NCBI RefSeq assembly: GCF_012849375.1
Contig: NZ_CP051684.1
Location: 372,001-436,000, forward strand
Reading direction: 5' to 3'
DNA: 64,000 nucleotides
DNA from: Duganella dendranthematis
GTDB lineage: Bacteria; Pseudomonadota; Gammaproteobacteria; Burkholderiales; Burkholderiaceae_D
Each line of letters begins with the position of its first letter. The first letter of the stretch is position 1. Under the pieces are notes generated by a model, which saw only the letters and a program-made list of their open reading frames with translations, searched no databases and was not told the origin of the DNA. A program made the translations under genes and the position numbers. This document shows positions 8,375-17,200 of the stretch, in pieces.

Positions 8375-8445
8375 CGCCTAACGTTGAAGCTGCGCCACGA
8401 GCGGCGGCTGGCCGACGCGAGCCGATCCGAGCGATTGATAAGGCG
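8375..8445 (-). repeat. attC-like imperfect palindrome after the Sel1 gene
   Basis: On the minus strand this 71-nt stretch begins directly after the TGA of the upstream gene with CGCCTTATC and ends with CTTCAACGTTAGGCG. The ends can pair (CGCCT with AGGCG), the 3' end contains GTTAGGC, a fit to the GTTRRRY integron core, and the centre is GC-rich. The left core (GCCTTAT) deviates from RYYYAAC, so this may be a degenerate cassette recombination site or chance. No integrase gene lies in the window. Confidence 0.35.
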
Positions 8446-8964
8446 TCACTGCACCTCCAGATGCGATATGTATTCGCGAATTTGAGCGACGACCTCGCTA
8501 TCTTCGCTATCGCTGCTCCCACCGTTGTTATAGCGGCGAAGCGCCTCGCGACAGTAGCCCAGCGCAAGCTGATTCCCCGCATCAGCATATGCATGGCATA
8601 GATGATAGGCAGCTTCGTGATGTCCCGCCTTCGCGGCAGGCAACCAGTACTCAATAGCAGTCTTCGAGTTCTGCTCCACGCCCCAGCCCATGTAGTAGAG
8701 AAAGCCGATGTTATTTTGAGCGTTAGCACGGAAATGTCCGAGCTCTACCGGGATGTCGGTTTTGTCCACGATCACGAGCCATTCCTTGAGCGCAGCCGAA
8801 TACTCCTCCGCACGGAAATGCCTCGTCCCTTTGTAGAAGTAGCATTCGGTATGAGTGCTTGGCACCGACTCCAGTTTTGGCTCCTGGCATGGAGCGGCAC
8901 TCGCGATCGCGGTCAATACACTTCCGACAATAGCGATAAAAATGGAGGTGAGGAATTTATGCAC
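8446..8964 (-). CDS. Secreted Sel1-repeat protein (172 aa)
   Basis: Start taken as GTG 8964, giving an N-terminus HKFLTSIFIAIVGSVLTA with a signal peptide ending near ASAAP. A TTG start at 8982 is also possible. The mature part carries Sel1/TPR-type helical repeats: NNIGFLYYMGWGVEQNSKTA around residues 85-105, followed by AAYHLCHAYADAGNQLALGYC. Sel1 proteins are protein-binding scaffolds, here probably periplasmic. Several Cys residues may form disulphides. The lower GC and the attC-like element right after its stop suggest it belongs to an accessory block. Confidence 0.65.
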   Translation of the reverse strand: MHKFLTSIFIAIVGSVLTAIASAAPCQEPKLESVPSTHTECYFYKGTRHFRAEEYSAALKEWLVIVDKTDIPVELGHFRANAQNNIGFLYYMGWGVEQNSKTAIEYWLPAAKAGHHEAAYHLCHAYADAGNQLALGYCREALRRYNNGGSSDSEDSEVVAQIREYISHLEVQ

Positions 8965-9033
8965 TTGATGCCTAAAGTTCAAAATACCAGCGCGCTTTAG
9001 CGCGTTCGCGTTGATGGACTGCGGGGTTAAAAA

Positions 9034-9573
9034 TCATTTACTAAAAGCATCCAGAACATTTTTCCTGTAATCGTGGTCTTTTTCCTTGATCCACAGGGCG
9101 CCTTGGTGCAAGTCGATATTTGTGTAGAGCTCGGCGTATCGTGCTTCCGGTCCATTAGCGAAGAAAAATACCTTGGCATCCAATTGATCTTTGGTCGCTC
9201 GCAGGGGGACTAAGGTGGCGACTACCCTTTTATTAAATTGGGACTTGGTAAGCGGCAAACGATAGAGCGCTGCAATCGCGGTGAGGAGTTGGTCGCTGGC
9301 GGCCCCTACAGACACGTAGGTGACCTTCAGGACCCGATCGGTCGTTTTTTCTTCGTTGACCTGAACCTCCAATCCAACCTGTTTTCCATTGTGAGTACCA
9401 GAAGCCCGCACATTGCACTGAGCCCAACTTGGACAATGGGCCGCCTCAATTTTCAGGCGAAGGTCTACAAACAGTGCGCTTTCCGGCATGCCATCGATCC
9501 GTTCAGGCTGGAAAATTTCTTGGGCTCCTACCGCGTTGTGTAACAGGAGCAGCGTTGCGAGTAATCGGACCAT
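9034..9573 (-). CDS. Secreted hypothetical protein (179 aa)
   Basis: Start at 9573 gives a clean signal peptide (MVRLLATLLLLHNAVGAQ) with cleavage after VGA. An in-frame ATG at 9615 would add 14 residues and has only a poorly spaced AGAGG. The mature part is mixed alpha/beta with two Cys (CPSWAQC) that could form a disulphide, and no recognised domain. It lies just downstream of the pnp terminator on the same strand, so it needs its own promoter. Function unknown. Confidence 0.55.
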   Translation of the reverse strand: MVRLLATLLLLHNAVGAQEIFQPERIDGMPESALFVDLRLKIEAAHCPSWAQCNVRASGTHNGKQVGLEVQVNEEKTTDRVLKVTYVSVGAASDQLLTAIAALYRLPLTKSQFNKRVVATLVPLRATKDQLDAKVFFFANGPEARYAELYTNIDLHQGALWIKEKDHDYRKNVLDAFSK

Positions 9574-9633
9574 TATGCGCGACGACGTTGTCAATAAAGT
9601 ATGCCAATTTAGCATACCTCTATTACTAAAAGC

Positions 9634-9673
9634 CATAAAAAAACCGCCGGGGCTTGCGCACCCGGCGGTTTTG
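9634..9673 (-). terminator. Rho-independent terminator of pnp
   Basis: On the minus strand an 11-bp stem, AAACCGCCGGG pairing with CCCGGCGGTTT (arms at 9661-9672 and 9641-9651), is followed by a run of seven T. It lies 18 nt after the pnp stop and should end the rpsO-pnp transcript. Confidence 0.9.
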
Positions 9674-9690
9674 GCTGAGCTTAGCTCAGA

Positions 9691-11811
9691 TTACTGTGCA
9701 GCAGCGGCAGCTTCTTCAGCAGCAGCTTTCATCGACAGTTTCAGGCGGCCGCGGTCATCGGTTTCCAGAACCTTGACGCGCACTGCCTGGCCTTCTTTCA
9801 GGTAGTCGGCCACGGCGTTCACGCGCTCGTTGGCGATCTGCGAGATGTGCAGCAGACCATCTTTACCTGGCATCACTTGCACGATCGCGCCGAAGTCCAG
9901 CAGCTTCAGGACCACGCCGTCGTAGGTCTTGCCCACTTCGACCGAGGCGGTCAGTTCTTCGATGCGGCGCTTGGCTTCCTGGCCGGCAGCAGCGTCGACG
10001 GAAGCGATGGTGACCACGCCTTCGTCGCTGATGTCGATCTGGGTGCCGGTCTCTTCGGTCAGCGCGCGGATCACGGCGCCGCCCTTGCCGATCACGTCAC
10101 GGATCTTCTCTGGGTTGATCTTGATGGTGATCAGGCGTGGTGCGAAGTCCGACAGTTCGGTCTTCACGCTCGGCACGGCCTTCTGCATTTCGCCCAGGAT
10201 GTGCTCGCGGCCTTCTTTGGCTTGCGCCAGCGCCACTTGCATGATTTCCTTGGTGATGCCCTGGATCTTGATGTCCATCTGCAGTGCGGTGATACCGTTG
10301 CGGGTACCAGCGACTTTGAAGTCCATGTCGCCCAGGTGATCTTCGTCACCCAGAATGTCGGACAGCACGGCGAAACGGCCGCCTTCCTTGATCAGGCCCA
10401 TGGCGATACCGGCCACGTGCTCTTTCATCGGCACGCCGGCATCCATCAGCGCCAGGCAGCCGCCGCACACCGAGGCCATCGACGACGAACCGTTCGATTC
10501 GGTGATTTCCGACACCAGACGCACCGAGTAGCTGAACTCGTCAGCCGACGGCAGCGCGGCGATCAGCGCGCGCTTGGCCAGACGGCCGTGGCCGATCTCG
10601 CGGCGCTTCGGCGTTCCGACGCGGCCGGTTTCGCCGGTGGCGAACGGTGGCATGTTGTAGTGCAGCATGAAGTCATCGGTGTACTCGCCCATCAGCGCGT
10701 CGATCTTCTGCGAATCGCGGGCGGTGCCCAGCGTCGCTACGACCAGGGCCTGGGTTTCGCCACGGGTGAACAGGGCAGAACCGTGGGTACGCGGCAGCAC
10801 CGAGGTGCGGATCGCGATTGGACGCACGGTGCGGGTGTCGCGGCCGTCGATGCGGGGTTCGCCTTCGAGGATCTGCGAACGCACGGTTTTCGATTCCATG
10901 TCGAACAGGATGTTGCCAACTTCGACGTTGTCCGGGGCCGCAGCGCCGGCAGCGGCAGCTTCCGCCGCCAGGTCCGCCACCACTTGCGACGACATCGCGC
11001 GCAGCTTGTCGGTACGGGCTTGCTTGTCGCGGGTCTGGTAGGCTTCGCGGATTTTCGACTCGGCGAAATGGGCCACGCGGCCGATCAGCGCTTCGTTTTT
11101 GGCTGGTGCGGTCCAGACTTGCTCAGGCTTGCCGCCGTCGCGTACCAGGTCGTGAATCGCGTCGATCACGGCCTTCATTTCGGTGTGGCCGAAGACCACG
11201 GCGCCCAGCATGATTTCTTCCGACAGCTGCTGCGCTTCCGATTCCACCATCAGCACGGCGGTTTCGGTACCGGCAACCACCAGGTCCATCTGCGAGGTTT
11301 TCAGTTGTTCGACGGTTGGGTTCAGGATGTACTGGCCGTTGGCGTAACCCACGCGGGCGGCGCCGATTGGGCCGTTGAACGGTACGCCCGACACGCACAG
11401 CGCGGCCGAAGCACCGATCATCGCGGCGATGTCTGGATCGATTTCTGGGTTGACCGACAGCACGTGAATGACGACTTGCACTTCATTCATGTAGCCCTCT
11501 GGGAACAGAGGACGAATCGGACGGTCGATCAGGCGGGATGTCAGCGTTTCTTTTTCCGAAGGACGACCTTCACGCTTGAAGAAACCGCCCGGGATTTTAC
11601 CGGCAGCATAGGTTTTCTCAAGGTAGTCGACGGTCAGCGGGAAGAAGTCCTGGCCTGGTTTCGCGTCTTTGCGCGCCACCACGGTAGCCAGCACTACGGT
11701 GTCTTCAATCGACACCATCACCGCGCCGGAGGCCTGACGAGCGATCTCGCCAGTTTCCAGCGTGACGGTGTGTTGACCGTACTGGAAGGTTTTCGTAACT
11801 TTATTAAACAT
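9691..11811 (-). CDS. pnp: Polyribonucleotide nucleotidyltransferase (PNPase)
   Basis: This 706-residue protein has the full PNPase architecture: two RNase PH-like domains separated by a helical segment, then a KH domain with GKGG in [18 protein letters not shown] (about residue 565) and a C-terminal S1 domain with [10 protein letters not shown]. The enzyme degrades RNA 3' to 5' using phosphate and is a core degradosome component. The start MFNKVTKTF has a good ribosome site (AAGGGA). The gene order rpsO-pnp is the classic one. The C-terminus ends in a short Ala/Glu-rich tail. Regulation by cleavage of its leader is known in enterobacteria but cannot be shown here. Confidence 0.98.
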   Translation of the reverse strand: MFNKVTKTFQYGQHTVTLETGEIARQASGAVMVSIEDTVVLATVVARKDAKPGQDFFPLTVDYLEKTYAAGKIPGGFFKREGRPSEKETLTSRLIDRPIRPLFPEGYMNEVQVVIHVLSVNPEIDPDIAAMIGASAALCVSGVPFNGPIGAARVGYANGQYILNPTVEQLKTSQMDLVVAGTETAVLMVESEAQQLSEEIMLGAVVFGHTEMKAVIDAIHDLVRDGGKPEQVWTAPAKNEALIGRVAHFAESKIREAYQTRDKQARTDKLRAMSSQVVADLAAEAAAAGAAAPDNVEVGNILFDMESKTVRSQILEGEPRIDGRDTRTVRPIAIRTSVLPRTHGSALFTRGETQALVVATLGTARDSQKIDALMGEYTDDFMLHYNMPPFATGETGRVGTPKRREIGHGRLAKRALIAALPSADEFSYSVRLVSEITESNGSSSMASVCGGCLALMDAGVPMKEHVAGIAMGLIKEGGRFAVLSDILGDEDHLGDMDFKVAGTRNGITALQMDIKIQGITKEIMQVALAQAKEGREHILGEMQKAVPSVKTELSDFAPRLITIKINPEKIRDVIGKGGAVIRALTEETGTQIDISDEGVVTIASVDAAAGQEAKRRIEELTASVEVGKTYDGVVLKLLDFGAIVQVMPGKDGLLHISQIANERVNAVADYLKEGQAVRVKVLETDDRGRLKLSMKAAAEEAAAAAQ

Positions 11812-11942
11812 GGGTAATCCCTTTCTATTTGCCGACAGATTTTCAGGGGCTGTCGTTCACCTCACCACAGGCAGCCGCAAGGCCACCTTTACTACATTCA
11901 CTACATGCTACAAATTAGCAATTTTTTAACGTCCAGAAAGAC

Positions 11943-11978
11943 AAAATGCCCGCGACAGCAAACTGGCGCAGGCATTTT
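11943..11978 (-). terminator. Terminator/attenuator between rpsO and pnp
   Basis: On the minus strand, AAAATGCCTGCG pairs with CGCGGGCATTTT (12 bp including one G-U pair) around a 12-nt loop and is followed by GTCTTTCT. It sits 24 nt after the rpsO stop. A partial terminator at this place also exists in the E. coli rpsO-pnp operon, so some read-through into pnp is expected. Confidence 0.75.
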
Positions 11979-12002
11979 GATTTAAGCCGGACGACGCAAG
12001 AA

Positions 12003-12272
12003 TTACTTACGCAGGCCCAGTTTAGCGATCAGATCGCGATAACGGGTGGCGTCCTTGTTTTTCAGGTAGGACAGCAGGCTCTTACGACGGTTAACCATCA
12101 TGATCAGACCACGACGCGAGTGGTGATCTTTGCTGTGGGCTTTGAAGTGGCCGTTCAGCTCGTTGATGCGTGCGGTCAGCAGTGCAACTTGCACTTCTGG
12201 CGAGCCGGTGTCTTTTTGGCCACGGGCGTTGTCAGCGATGATCGCTGCTTTGTTGATGTTTTCTACGGTCAT
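12003..12272 (-). CDS. rpsO: 30S ribosomal protein S15
   Basis: The 89-residue S15 protein is recognisable across its length: [16 protein letters not shown], then [18 protein letters not shown], and the C-terminal [13 protein letters not shown]. It binds the central domain of 16S rRNA early in 30S assembly. The start at 12272 ([10 protein letters not shown]) is preceded by AAAGG at good spacing; upstream in-frame ATGs would give an atypical extension. In enterobacteria S15 represses its own translation. A terminator-like hairpin follows before pnp. Confidence 0.98.
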   Translation of the reverse strand: MTVENINKAAIIADNARGQKDTGSPEVQVALLTARINELNGHFKAHSKDHHSRRGLIMMVNRRKSLLSYLKNKDATRYRDLIAKLGLRK

Positions 12273-12418
12273 GATATTTACCTTTAACATGCGGTGCGCG
12301 GAGTCATAACCCCACCCACCGTGATTACAATGAAGCCTGGCCGAAAAGACCAGACCCGGAAGTATAACGGAAAAAATCACGCATGCGCTATTTTTGCTGC
12401 TTTTTTCAGGAGATAAAC

Positions 12419-12904
12419 ATGAACAACGCGATTGTTCTGACAATCCTGGCGCTGGCCGTCAGCGCCTGCGCCCACTTCGGCGAGCCGCCGCCCCAGCCGG
12501 GCGCGCCGCTGGCCGCAGTCAAGGAGCGCCTCGGGCAGCCGACCAATGTGTATGTCAACGGCGCCGACACCATGCTGGAATACGCCACCGGCCCGATGGG
12601 CCAATACACCTGGATGGCGCGCATCGGCGCCGACGGCAGGCTGGTGTCGTACGAGCAGGTGCTGACCAGCGCCAAGTTCGGCACCGTCAAACTGGGCCGG
12701 GACGACAAGGCTAGCATCCTGCGCACCTTCGGCCGCCCGACCCAGGTCACGCATTATGCGAGCGTGGACGGCGACGTCTGGCTTTACCGCTATAAAGAGC
12801 AGGATGTGTGGAATTCGATGATGTCGGTGGAATTCAACCGCCAGGGCGTGGTGCAGGCCATGGTCAACGGGCCGGACGAGGAGCGCGAAGTGCGCCGACG
12901 CTAG
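12419..12904 (+). CDS. BamE/SmpA-like outer-membrane lipoprotein
   Basis: A 161-residue lipoprotein: the signal peptide [17 protein letters not shown] ends in a lipobox (VSAC), so Cys17 would be lipidated. The mature part contains [17 protein letters not shown] and a second related stretch [18 protein letters not shown], the pattern of SmpA/OmlA (BamE-fold) domains, apparently in two copies. BamE itself stabilises the outer-membrane barrel assembly machine; duplicated BamE-like lipoproteins of unknown role are also common. The ribosome site AGGAGA is well placed. It is probably not BamE itself, which is usually shorter. Confidence 0.7.
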   Translation: MNNAIVLTILALAVSACAHFGEPPPQPGAPLAAVKERLGQPTNVYVNGADTMLEYATGPMGQYTWMARIGADGRLVSYEQVLTSAKFGTVKLGRDDKASILRTFGRPTQVTHYASVDGDVWLYRYKEQDVWNSMMSVEFNRQGVVQAMVNGPDEEREVRRR

Positions 12905-13014
12905 GCGATTTCAAGTAGGAGCATTCCCACGTGCACTAAAGAAGTGCGCCGACGTATTTTTCATCGCTTGGTTGCTATTATCTTCCCATCAATATTGCAA
13001 CCCATGGAGAATTC

Positions 13015-13827
13015 ATGTCCTTCCGTACGCCCCCTGCCCGCCACGCCATCTACGCCGCCACTTTGATGGCTTTGAGCACTGTCAGTGCCATTGCCTGGGC
13101 AGACCCGTCGCCGGCGCTGGACCGCGCCAGCCTGTCGGTCGGTGCGTTTTATACCGAGCCACGCATCAACTACGAAGGCGACACCAATTACGGCCGCATC
13201 GACACCGGCACTTACAAGACCGATCACGTGACGTTGCCACGCGTAAAAGCGTCGATGCTGCTGGGCGATTCGCAAGGCCTGGACTTCGACTACTACCGTT
13301 ACGACAAAACCTACAGCCCGACCTTGAGCGGCACCACCAATTACAACGGCCTGCCACTGACCGGCAATGGCAAGCTGGACGCCAAGCTGAAGCTGGACCT
13401 GGCCAATCTGGCCTATAAATGGTGGATCGGCAGCGGCAATGATGTATTCGGCGTTGGCGTCGGCGCAGCCTATTACCAGGCCAGCCTGAAAGGCACCGCC
13501 AGCGGCGTGCTGAACGGCGTGGCCGGCAGTGGGTCGTATGAAGAGAAAGAAAGCGCCTGGGCGCCGTTGCTGGAACTGGGCTGGCGTCATTCCATTTCGG
13601 AAAACGTCCGCGTCTACGCTGACGCTTCCGGTATCAAGAAAAATGGCGGCAGCATCCAGGGCCACATCTACGGCGGCGCCATCGGCGTTGAATGGTTCCC
13701 GGTCAAATCGGTGGGCGTGGTGGCGGAATACACGGCCAGCAAAATCAGCCTGAACCGTCAGCGCGACAACACCGACCTGAATATCCGCTTGAACGGTCCT
13801 GCGGCTTACGTCAAAGTTCGCTTCTAA
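13015..13827 (+). CDS. Outer-membrane beta-barrel protein (270 aa)
   Basis: Signal peptide with cleavage near AWADP at about residue 30, then alternating polar/hydrophobic strands with many Tyr and Trp, for example LDFDYYRYDKTY and VFGVGVGAAYYQASL. The protein ends in YVKVRF, the terminal-Phe signal recognised by the barrel assembly machine. It looks like an 8-10-stranded barrel. No specific family is recognised; it may be a small porin or adhesion-type barrel. A GGAGA ribosome site precedes ATG 13015. Confidence 0.75.
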   Translation: MSFRTPPARHAIYAATLMALSTVSAIAWADPSPALDRASLSVGAFYTEPRINYEGDTNYGRIDTGTYKTDHVTLPRVKASMLLGDSQGLDFDYYRYDKTYSPTLSGTTNYNGLPLTGNGKLDAKLKLDLANLAYKWWIGSGNDVFGVGVGAAYYQASLKGTASGVLNGVAGSGSYEEKESAWAPLLELGWRHSISENVRVYADASGIKKNGGSIQGHIYGGAIGVEWFPVKSVGVVAEYTASKISLNRQRDNTDLNIRLNGPAAYVKVRF

Positions 13828-13874
13828 TTCGACAATCATGCTAAATTGACACCCACTATCTGGAGGGTGTCAAC

Positions 13875-14918
13875 ATGACGAAATATCCCGCCGCGTTCCT
13901 CGCGGCGTTTTCATTGGTAACCACCGCGCTGGCCCAAACGCCGGCGGCCAACCGCGCCGTGGCGGAGTTCAGTACCTGCGTCAAGCCGGAATGGCCCAAG
14001 GAATCCTTGCGCAAGGAGCAGCAGGGCACGGTGCAACTGGCTTTCCTGATCGGCGCCGATGGCAACGTGCAAGATACCCGCGTGGTCCGCTCCAGCGGCC
14101 ATCCGCTCCTCGACAGCGCGGCCAAAGACTCCCTCTCCAAATGTAAATTCAAACCCGCCATGCATGATGGCCAAGCCGTCGAAAGCTGGACGCAGATGCA
14201 GTACGTCTGGAAGATCGATGGCCCGTCACCACAACAAATGGCTGCGGCATTCGCCAAGGCGCGCGAAGGCGCAGAACGCGGCGAGACGGTCGCGCAGTAC
14301 AAACTTGGCGTGCTTTACTTGAACGGCCAGGGCGTCAAGCAGGATCGCGACGAGGCCAGCAAGTGGTTGCAAAAAGCGGCCGCACAAGGATCGGCCGATG
14401 CGCAGGAGGCGATGGGAGTGCTCATGGCGCCGCGCGCTAACTATCCCGGCGATAGCGCGCTGGCGGCATCATGGTTCCGTCAGGCGGCGGAGCAAGGCAA
14501 GCCACTCAGCCAATATTTCCTCGCCATGCTGCTGCGCACTCAGGGCAAGGATGACGAGGCCGTGGTTTGGCTGCGCAAGGCGGTGGCGCAAAATCAACCC
14601 GCAGCCGAGTCGATGTTGGGCGTGATGCTGCTGAACGGCGGTCAGTCAGGTGACCTGCCGGAGGCGGTCGACTTGCTGGGCAAGGCGGCGCAGCAGAATG
14701 ATCGCATCGCACAAATGGCATTGGGCGAGTGCTACGAAAAAGGTCGTGGCGTGGATCAGGACTACACGCGGGCGGCCAAGCTGTATCAGGGTGCGGCGAC
14801 GGCAAATATCCGTAGTGCGCTCGTTTCGCTGGCGCGGCTGTACGACAACGGCCAGGGCGTGCCGAAAGACACGGCCAAGGCGGAGCAGTTGCGTAACCAG
14901 GCGATTTCGGTGCAATAA
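13875..14918 (+). CDS. TonB C-terminal domain fused to Sel1 repeats
   Basis: A 347-residue protein with a signal peptide (cleavage near ALAQT). Residues about 30-115 are a TonB C-terminal-like domain (GTVQLAFLIGADGNVQDTRV, then HPLLDSAAKDSLSKCKFKP). Residues about 130-345 are a run of Sel1 repeats such as YKLGVLYLNGQGVKQDRDEA and LGECYEKGRGVDQDYTRAA. No N-terminal TonB membrane anchor or Pro-rich linker is seen, so this is not a canonical TonB energy transducer but a periplasmic binding protein. The ribosome site GGAGGGT is strong. It stands alone on the plus strand. Confidence 0.8.
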   Translation: MTKYPAAFLAAFSLVTTALAQTPAANRAVAEFSTCVKPEWPKESLRKEQQGTVQLAFLIGADGNVQDTRVVRSSGHPLLDSAAKDSLSKCKFKPAMHDGQAVESWTQMQYVWKIDGPSPQQMAAAFAKAREGAERGETVAQYKLGVLYLNGQGVKQDRDEASKWLQKAAAQGSADAQEAMGVLMAPRANYPGDSALAASWFRQAAEQGKPLSQYFLAMLLRTQGKDDEAVVWLRKAVAQNQPAAESMLGVMLLNGGQSGDLPEAVDLLGKAAQQNDRIAQMALGECYEKGRGVDQDYTRAAKLYQGAATANIRSALVSLARLYDNGQGVPKDTAKAEQLRNQAISVQ

Positions 14919-14929
14919 GCGCCGCTGGT

Positions 14930-15604
14930 TCAGCGCTTCAGCCAATCATCCAGTGACTGCTGACCGCTGGCGGTGACCGTCAGCGCGCGGCTGTCGGCGC
15001 TGCGGCGCAGCCAGCCGCGTTCTATGAAGTTATCCAGCAGCGCCACTGCCAGCGGTCCGGCGAAGTGGTCGCGCCGTTCGGACCAGTCGACGCAGCCATA
15101 TAGCTGGCGCGGCGCTTCTTGCAGCACGATGCCCTGTTCCCGCAGGTGCACTGCCCCTTCCTCGGTCACAGCATAGTCGTGGGCGTCGCCACTTACCCAG
15201 CCGTTTTGAACGAAACATTGGCACAGGTCCACGCCCAGCACGCCCGCCAGGTGGCCGTAGCAGCTGCGAGCGTGGCGCAGGCCGTGCATGGACGGCGCCT
15301 TCCAGCGGGTGGATTCCGGCAGCGCGCCATCGGCCACCCGCAGCAGCGCTTCCAGTGCGTGCGCCACATTGCCGTCGGCAAGCATGTAATAGCGATGGCG
15401 TCCCTGCGCGCGCACGCGGGCCAGACCTTCGTCGACCAGCAGCCGCAGATGCTGCGAGGCGGTTGGCGCAGCTACGCCAGCATGCTGCGCCAGCTCTGTG
15501 GCCGTATAGAAGCGGCCATCCAGCAGGCGCGATAGCATCAGCGCCCTCGTCGGATCGCCGATGGCGGCGGCGACGCGTGCAAAGCGCGGCTGCGCCAGCG
15601 TCAT
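14930..15604 (-). CDS. ArsR-type winged-helix regulator with C-terminal extension
   Basis: A 224-residue protein. Residues 8-85 form an ArsR-type winged helix: GDPTRALMLSRLLDGRFYTA, ELAQHAGVAAPTASQHLRLL and RVRAQGRHRYYML (the wing). A C-terminal domain of about 120 residues follows, containing CYGHLAGVLGVDLCQCF, typical of the longer ArsR-like repressors. Start 15604 (MTLAQPRF) overlaps the preceding stop in ATGA. It is the last gene of a four-gene coupled operon and probably controls it. The inducer is unknown; Cys residues are present but no metal-site motif is clear. Confidence 0.8.
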   Translation of the reverse strand: MTLAQPRFARVAAAIGDPTRALMLSRLLDGRFYTATELAQHAGVAAPTASQHLRLLVDEGLARVRAQGRHRYYMLADGNVAHALEALLRVADGALPESTRWKAPSMHGLRHARSCYGHLAGVLGVDLCQCFVQNGWVSGDAHDYAVTEEGAVHLREQGIVLQEAPRQLYGCVDWSERRDHFAGPLAVALLDNFIERGWLRRSADSRALTVTASGQQSLDDWLKR

Positions 15605-15933
15605 GGCGCGCCAGCCGGCGCTTGCGCGCGGTCGTGCATGCCGTAGTCGCGTATCACCGAGGCGACGCGCAAGCGATAGCTGTCGAACACACCGCCACGC
15701 CCTGCTTGCTGCGCGGCGCGATGCTCTTCCTGCCTGCACCATGCCCGTACCGCCGCCTCGTCGCGCCAGAAGGATAGCGACAACAGCTTGCCCGGCTGCG
15801 TCAAACTGCTGAATCGCTCGACAGATATGAAGCCGTCCACGCCAGCCAGCAAAGGCGCCAGTTGGCCCGCACGCTGCAAATACTCGGCGTGGCCATCGGC
15901 ACTAGGCGTCACTTCAAAAATCACGGCGATCAC
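15601..15933 (-). CDS. Antibiotic biosynthesis monooxygenase (ABM) domain protein
   Basis: A 110-residue dimeric alpha/beta-barrel-type protein: [19 protein letters not shown] at the N-terminus and FISVERFSSLTQPGKLLSLS in the middle match the ABM fold. These small cofactor-free proteins oxidise quinone-like compounds or degrade haem, or just bind ligands. GTG 15933 overlaps the hydrolase stop (GTGA) and the stop overlaps the ArsR start (ATGA). Confidence 0.8.
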   Translation of the reverse strand: MIAVIFEVTPSADGHAEYLQRAGQLAPLLAGVDGFISVERFSSLTQPGKLLSLSFWRDEAAVRAWCRQEEHRAAQQAGRGGVFDSYRLRVASVIRDYGMHDRAQAPAGAP

Positions 15934-16826
15934 GTGACAGCTCCGGATAAGAAATCGTTGACGGCATTGTAAAGCAGGCCACGGGACGACTCCAGGTGCA
16001 TCAAGTGGGTCGCGCCGGGAATGGTGACGTTGACTTTGGCGGTGCCGATGATCGCATCCAACAAGCGATCCGCATCGACGGCGCTACAAGCACGATCCCA
16101 TTCGCCGCGCACCAACAAGGTCGGGACATTGATGGCGGCGGCATCGTAGAGCATCTGGCCGCCGCGCAGCGCACGCATATCCCGCTGCGGTCCTACCGGC
16201 GACAGCACGGCAGGTGGCGTGCGCTGGCCGGCGTCTGGATCGGTCGCCAGAAAAGCCTTGCTCCACAATTGGAAGTGTTTCTCCGACAGCAGTTGCGCCT
16301 CACCGGCCGGAACATCTTCAATGAAGCGACGGTACTGCGCCCACGCGCTCACCAGGAAGTGCGACGATGTTGGTGCTGGCGGCATTGCGATGGCATCGCG
16401 CGCCAGAATCGGGGCGAATAATGCCAGCGACGCCAGATCCTCCGAGTGGCTGGAAGCATAGCTCAGCGCCACTGTGGCTCCCCAGGAATGCGCCAACAGG
16501 TTCACACAGCGACCGTGATTGCGGGAACGGATGGCGGCGATCACGCGCTGTAATTGCGGCAGCACTTGCGCGATGTCGCCGACAGGATGCGCAGCGTCCA
16601 CCGGATAACGATCCGACGCGCCATAACCGGCGAAGTCAAACGACCAGACATTGAAGCCGGCATCACACAGCGCATCGGCCCATGAACGCCCATCCAGCTG
16701 GTAACGCACCGACAGATCGGCGCCGAAAGTCGAGCCATGGACGTAGAGCACATCGCCTTTGTCCGCCGGCGAAGGCTGGTGATACAACGCCAGTGCAGGC
16801 TCACCGGCGGCCTCCAGGCGGATCAC
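15930..16826 (-). CDS. Alpha/beta hydrolase
   Basis: This 298-residue hydrolase has the oxyanion-hole region [17 protein letters not shown], a nucleophile elbow AHSWGA with Ser114 (Ala replaces the first Gly of GxSxG), a candidate Asp in GEWDRA near residue 241 and a His in GATHLMHLE near 277. It probably hydrolyses an ester or lactone in the cytoplasm. GTG 16826 overlaps the NIPSNAP stop and its own stop overlaps the ABM gene start. Its substrate is probably related to what the neighbouring ABM and NIPSNAP proteins bind. Confidence 0.85.
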   Translation of the reverse strand: MIRLEAAGEPALALYHQPSPADKGDVLYVHGSTFGADLSVRYQLDGRSWADALCDAGFNVWSFDFAGYGASDRYPVDAAHPVGDIAQVLPQLQRVIAAIRSRNHGRCVNLLAHSWGATVALSYASSHSEDLASLALFAPILARDAIAMPPAPTSSHFLVSAWAQYRRFIEDVPAGEAQLLSEKHFQLWSKAFLATDPDAGQRTPPAVLSPVGPQRDMRALRGGQMLYDAAAINVPTLLVRGEWDRACSAVDADRLLDAIIGTAKVNVTIPGATHLMHLESSRGLLYNAVNDFLSGAVT

Positions 16827-17131
16827 GACGCTACCTTTGAAAGAAAGGTGCGCTCCTCGCGCAGGATGAAGCGCTGCTGCTGAGCGAAGGCGAAATTATC
16901 TTTAGCCTCGGTGTCCTCGCGCAAGCGGGCGCGGTACGCTTCGTACTCCGCCAGCGAGTCAAAGCCGACCAGCCCCCACGCCTCGTAATTGGTGCCTTCC
17001 AGCGGCAGGAAGTAGCCCAGCAGCCGACCGCCCAGGCGCGGAATGATGCGGTTCCAGTTTTCGGCATACTGGCGAAACGCATCGCGCTGGAAGGGATCGA
17101 TCTCGTAACGGATGAAGCAAGTGACAGCCAT
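16823..17131 (-). CDS. NIPSNAP family protein
   Basis: A 102-residue NIPSNAP/ferredoxin-like dimeric protein: [20 protein letters not shown] at the start and [20 protein letters not shown] in the middle. ATG 17131 has a strong AGGAGGT ribosome site. It is the first gene of the four-gene coupled operon with hydrolase, ABM and regulator. NIPSNAP proteins are structurally close to ABM proteins, so this operon encodes two small ligand-binding barrels together. Confidence 0.85.
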   Translation of the reverse strand: MAVTCFIRYEIDPFQRDAFRQYAENWNRIIPRLGGRLLGYFLPLEGTNYEAWGLVGFDSLAEYEAYRARLREDTEAKDNFAFAQQQRFILREERTFLSKVAS

Positions 17132-17200
17132 GTGAACCTCCTGTAGAAAACATCAGGATAGTCACCTGGCCGCGCAAATGCTTCGGCGTGGAGCGAAGTA

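Noticed and set aside
9847..11817. Long open frame on the plus strand opposite pnp
   Set aside because: It arises from GC-rich third positions of the pnp gene; the composition (many His, Gln, Val) is unlike a real protein and pnp itself is unambiguous.
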